DNA of 11,367 bases. It comes from Euperipatoides rowelli (lineage: Eukaryota; Onychophora; Udeonychophora; Euonychophora; Peripatopsidae). Positions 8,703-11,367 of this stretch are shown one piece after another. How positions within the stretch are numbered: position 1 is the first letter of the stretch; each line of letters begins with the position of its first letter. The position numbers and the translations under genes were made by a program. The stretch lies in NCBI GenBank assembly GCA_003024985.2, contig PXIH01S0013600.1. One strand, 5' to 3'. Under the pieces are notes generated by a model. It was given only the letters and a program-made list of their open reading frames with translations, was not told the origin of the DNA and searched no databases.

Positions 8703-8730
8703 TAGAGCAATAATAAAAATTATTGCTCTA
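8703..8730. repeat. Perfect 12-bp hairpin with AAAA loop
   Basis: TAGAGCAATAAT and ATTATTGCTCTA are exact reverse complements separated by four A bases. There is no T run after either strand's stem that would suggest a bacterial-type terminator, and the context is eukaryotic. The function is unknown. Confidence 0.85.
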
Positions 8731-8791
8731 TAGAGAATAGCACTAACGAGTCATTTTATAATTTTAAACGTACTATAGAAATAAAATTAAT

Positions 8792-9238
8792 TTGTACCAA
8801 AGATTTAAAGTGCAACTTATATTGTTGAACTTGATAGATTATGTAAATTTAATATTTCTAAAATTCAGGTTAAAATCTGAAAAAAAAATTATTCTAGTTG
8901 GGATTCTGGCACGGACATATCGTGTTGTAACTTTGCCAATTGATAGGCAATTTTGTCAAGAATCTGGAATATGATTTTGTCTTAATCATATAAAATATCC
9001 CCACATGATGACAGCTGAGTATATTAAGAACCATCTTAAATTTGTTTTAGAAGATTTTTCAACTCTGACAAAATATTATTTGCAGAGTTAGCCCGCTGAT
9101 GCACTTACTAACCTGATGTCTCATCTAGCTTGCCCATCCGATTTCCTGAACTGCAGTTTCCTGAATTAAAGTTTTTGTGAACAATCAGCCTAGCAAGATC
9201 TCTATGTTTCGACTTTTGATGAATTAAAAGAAACCATA
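8792..9238 (+). pseudogene. Weak decayed reading frame, unknown
   Basis: One plus-strand frame is open from 8792 to 8971 (60 codons from a TTG). It continues with a protein-like composition through stops at 8972, about 9089, 9164 and 9191 up to about 9238. Segments such as MMTAEYIKNHLKFVLEDFST and DLYVSTFDELKETIP look coding-like, and the frame holds fewer stops than expected for this base composition. I recognise no family; a degenerate transposon protein is possible. An imperfectly related hairpin (AACTCTG 9061-9067 with CAGAGTT 9083-9089) lies inside. Confidence 0.2.
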
Positions 9239-9239
9239 C

Positions 9240-9606
9240 CGTAGTAGCAGAGCATCAACATACTACAATCAATTCCCGAGATGTAGAGCCATAAATCTAA
9301 GAAAAAGATTATCCATATTTTATTAATAAGAGTACCTTATCAGTTACTTATTTTTTCTTTATTTTTCATTATTATTTTCACATTAAGTCATAATCCATTT
9401 TGATTCAGTTCGGCTTGATGAATAATTTATTTTTATTTACTTTTAATATTATTTTTTTACATTGGCGAGGTTGGCATAAGATTATCATTCTTTGTAACAA
9501 TTAGAAATACATTTCTTTTAATAAATTAGTTAATTATTGTTTTATCATGAATTTTTAAAAGATGAGTTATTGTAAGATTTCTTATCTTGTGAAAAGACTT
9601 ATATTA
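9240..9606. other. AT-rich stretch up to the Helitron
   Basis: No gene or repeat is recognised. The sequence is increasingly T-rich and ends at A9606, the base that abuts the Helitron 5' TC, as expected for Helitron insertion between A and T. Confidence 0.55.
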
Positions 9607-9812
9607 TCTTATACATAAAAATGAATGTTTGTCTGTCTGTATGTTCGCTATACAAATCCACAGTTTTAGAAATAGAGGCTGGAAATTTTGCACAAATGTC
9701 TCCTTCAAATCGGCCCAGTTACAGGCTATTTAAACTTGAGCGGGGTCATTCACAGAGGGGACAAAAGCCCTTTAAAGTATTCAACTAATCATAGTGCAGC
9801 AACATTATTATT

Positions 9813-9826
9813 AAACTAGCAGAATT
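9813..9826 (-). repeat. Internal inverted copy of the Helitron 3' terminus
   Basis: AAACTAGCAGAATT at 9813-9826 is the exact reverse complement of AATTCTGCTAGTTT at 10215-10228, which spans the 3' end and flank. The hairpin expected next to a true end is not present at 9827 onward. It is either a subterminal inverted repeat of this Helitron family or the remnant of another Helitron end in reverse orientation. Confidence 0.8.
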
Positions 9827-9946
9827 TATTATCAATAATTTTATTGTCTGACAGTTGGTTTTGGCGGGAAAAAAAATGTTCTAAATGAGAATAATGGTAA
9901 GCAGATTATTTTGTTGTGTGTATGCTAGACAAATTAACTGTATTAG

Positions 9947-10226
9947 CATATAAAAGTGTAAACTAAGAGAAGAGAGGGNAGATGGAAAATTCTTAGGANT
10001 NNGGGGGGCAGGGGGAGGGGCCTGGGCAATGCCGGGTAATTCTGCTAGTTACATATAAAAGTGAAAACTAAGAGAAGAGAGGGGAGATGGAAAATTCTTA
10101 GGATTACGGAGGGGAATGGGGAGTGGAAACAGGGAGAGGAGGGGACAGTGGGAATATGGGGAACAGGGGGGATGGGGGATGAAGAGGGGGGGAAAGGCCT
10201 GGGCAATGCCAGGTAATTCTGCTAGT
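9947..10226 (+). repeat. Tandem duplication of the Helitron 3' region
   Basis: Copy one (9947-10049) and copy two (10052-10226) both start CATATAAAAGTG, share ACTAAGAGAAGAGAGGG and AGATGGAAAATTCTTAGGA, pass through a G-rich tract, and end with the hairpin, GTAATTCTG and CTAGT. Copy two is about 72 bases longer because its G-rich tract is expanded. Copy one contains four N bases. Copy one's hairpin has a T-G mismatch (CCTGG/CCGGG), while copy two's is fully paired (CCTGG/CCAGG). Confidence 0.88.
10108..10197 (+). repeat. Phased G-run tract, potential G-quadruplex
   Basis: Nine runs of three or more G start at 10111, 10118, 10132, 10141, 10150, 10158, 10166, 10174 and 10186. From 10141 to 10174 they recur about every eight bases. 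The strand is almost purely purine. The sequence satisfies the usual four-run quadruplex pattern several times over and lies directly before the Helitron terminal hairpin. Confidence 0.85.
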
Positions 10227-11080
10227 TTTAAATAAACAATAAAGCTTAATATCGTAAGTTTTAACTTACACTAAATTACTCATTGAATTCCTTCCTTCCT
10301 TAGTCCAGATTATTATTTTTTAATTTATTTTTATAGCTTGTTTCCTCGATACTTTGGTTATGTACTAATAACAAAGAAACTACTTAGTTAACAAAACTAA
10401 TAATTATTTATTACAGCTAACCACTGAACAGAAAACTGCTTCCATTTAGAAACATTCTATAACTTGAACAGTTCTAACGACAATATGTATATAATACTGC
10501 ATTCATTGTATTTATGCTTATGCATGCGGGGTTATTAAAATAATAATTACTATTATAATTATTATCGATTTTGTGGTCTATTCAATATAGCACAACTTTT
10601 AAGGTCATTTTTTTTTTGCCAATTTGATTTTTTTAAAAATCATTTTAGTTAGTTTAGGTTTCACAGATAGCAGGAAAAAAATCAAACAATTCCCTATGTT
10701 TGAGAAAATGGATTGTCATAAACTTCTTTCTGCACCCTCTAAAAGTACTCATCGGATTTCTTTGAACTTTTATTTTTTTATCACCACATTATAAATTACA
10801 TTATATTTAGTTTATTTTCTAATCAATAATTTAATATGAACATCTACAGTATATATCGGTTATGATTCTTTGGATTAGGCAAATCAGGCATACAGATTGA
10901 TACACACCAGTCAAATCACTAAATAAGTTTAAATAACTTAGTATAGATCATATTAGCCATAAGAGATAATAGAATTTGATATTATTAAAAATAATTAATT
11001 TAAAAATAAATTGAAGCCTAGAATCATTTGTAATTAAATTATCTTATTAAGAATTATTACTTTTAATACAACTGGAAAAG
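10226..11080. other. AT-rich flank of the Helitron
   Basis: No gene is seen. Small palindromes include GTAAGTT-TT-AACTTAC (10254-10269) and AATAATTA-CTATTA-TAATTATT (about 10542-10563), of the kind expected in very AT-rich DNA. A short CCTTCCTTCCTT run lies at about 10288-10300. Confidence 0.55.
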
Positions 11081-11086
11081 TCTCAC

Positions 11087-11137
11087 CTCATTTTTCTGTC
11101 CTCTTTTTGAAGGTCTCAGTTTGTTACCAAAAAGCAT
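11087..11137 (-). CDS. Candidate first coding exon of a host gene (partial)
   Basis: On the minus strand an ATG at 11137-11135 (context ACAATGC, with A at -3) opens a 17-codon frame, MLFGNKLRPSKRGQKNE, that runs without a stop into GAG|GTGAGA at 11087/11086, a strong match to the animal 5' splice-site consensus, in phase 0. An in-frame TAG at 11176-11174 lies 12 codons upstream, fitting a 5' UTR-to-coding transition. The Lys/Arg-rich peptide is not one I can assign to a family. Alternatively it is an internal exon entered after an AG at 11174, but the sequence before that is purine-rich and a poor acceptor. Later exons would lie to the left of 11086. It could also be chance. Confidence 0.3.
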
Positions 11138-11288
11138 TGTACTCTTGCTACTTGCCTTTGATTTAAATCTCTCCTATTTTCCACCACTCTCATGCCTAAT
11201 GTTTTAACTTCTTTCTAATTAAATTAACTTTATTTTTTATAAATTTATAAAAGTTTTTAAAACTTCTCAAAAGCCCAAGTATTTTAAC

Positions 11289-11316
11289 CTTATCTCTCGA
11301 TGCCTGTGGACCGCTA
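11289..11316 (-). other. Possible 28-nt micro-exon-like island
   Basis: On the minus strand, TTTTTTTAG precedes 11316 and AAG|GTTAAA follows 11289, bracketing 28 bases of clearly higher GC than their surroundings. One frame is open through it (SGPQASRDK). The acceptor is good and the donor moderate. It lies upstream, in minus-strand order, of the candidate first exon at 11137-11087, so it would have to be a 5' UTR exon or belong to another transcript. The evidence is thin. Confidence 0.12.
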
Positions 11317-11367
11317 CTAAAAAAATGATATAGAGTGTATGTTTATTCAGGAATCTAAAATAAAGAG

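Larger units (their letters stand above)
9607..10225 (+). mobile_element. Non-autonomous Helitron
   Basis: The element begins TCTTATACATAAAAATGAAT at 9607, directly after an A, followed by GTTTGTCTGTCTGT, a 5' end I associate with invertebrate Helitrons. It ends with a hairpin (CCTGG-GCAATG-CCAGG, 10199-10214), then GTAATTCTG and CTAG at 10222-10225, directly before a T. These are the Helitron hallmarks: 5' TC, 3' hairpin shortly before CTRR, insertion between A and T, and no terminal inverted repeat. At about 619 bp it contains no Rep/helicase coding sequence, so it must have moved with replicase from an autonomous copy. A second valid 3' end lies inside it at 10045-10048. Confidence 0.88.

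Noticed and set aside
4051-10002. N bases as assembly gaps
   Set aside because: They occur singly or in pairs inside otherwise continuous sequence, so they look like uncertain base calls rather than scaffold joins.
1-11367. CRISPR array, tRNA, rRNA or bacterial operon
   Set aside because: No regularly spaced direct repeats, no tRNA cloverleaf with A and B boxes, no rRNA-like GC-rich block, and no tightly packed ORFs were found on either strand.

Overview
The window looks like intergenic or intronic DNA from an invertebrate animal nuclear genome. It is strongly AT-rich (roughly two thirds A+T by eye), has no long intact open reading frame, and shows no bacterial-style operon, ribosome binding site, tRNA, rRNA or CRISPR array. 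It carries decayed eukaryotic transposons: an L1/Tx1-type LINE relic, a non-autonomous Helitron, a foldback hairpin and an inverted-repeat element. Scattered single N bases (4051, 4062, 9979, 9999, 10001, 10002) look like uncertain base calls rather than scaffold gaps. The species cannot be named from the sequence.

Layout. 1-1570: AT-rich DNA with three short coding-like stretches (minus 184-285, plus 1023-1151, minus 1294-1554) and one of two 11-G runs; none is proven to be an exon. 1575-5085: a broken, 5'-truncated LINE on the plus strand. It can be read in order as an endonuclease tail, a linker, a reverse transcriptase with frameshifts and stops, and a C-terminal CCHC knuckle. Inside it, at 3746-3930, sits a long foldback hairpin. 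5086-7760: AT-rich spacer with a clustered 9-mer (TAGGCCTAT) and a 61-bp tandem duplication. 7759-8250: a pair of about 72-bp imperfect inverted repeats, either a MITE-like element or two facing copies of one short repeat. 8700-9240: a perfect 12-bp hairpin and a weak decayed reading frame. 9607-10225: a Helitron with TC start and CTAG end, whose 3' end is present twice in tandem, the second copy carrying a phased G-run tract. 10226-11367: AT-rich DNA ending in a plausible first coding exon on the minus strand (11137 down to 11087) with a strong splice donor.

No set of genes here works together as a pathway. The mobile elements are dead or non-autonomous: the LINE cannot encode an active protein as it stands, and the Helitron would need replicase supplied from elsewhere. 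The best lead for host coding content is the minus-strand exon at 11.1 kb. The other minus-strand coding-like stretches at 1.4 kb and 0.2 kb could belong to the same gene, but nothing in the window proves this.
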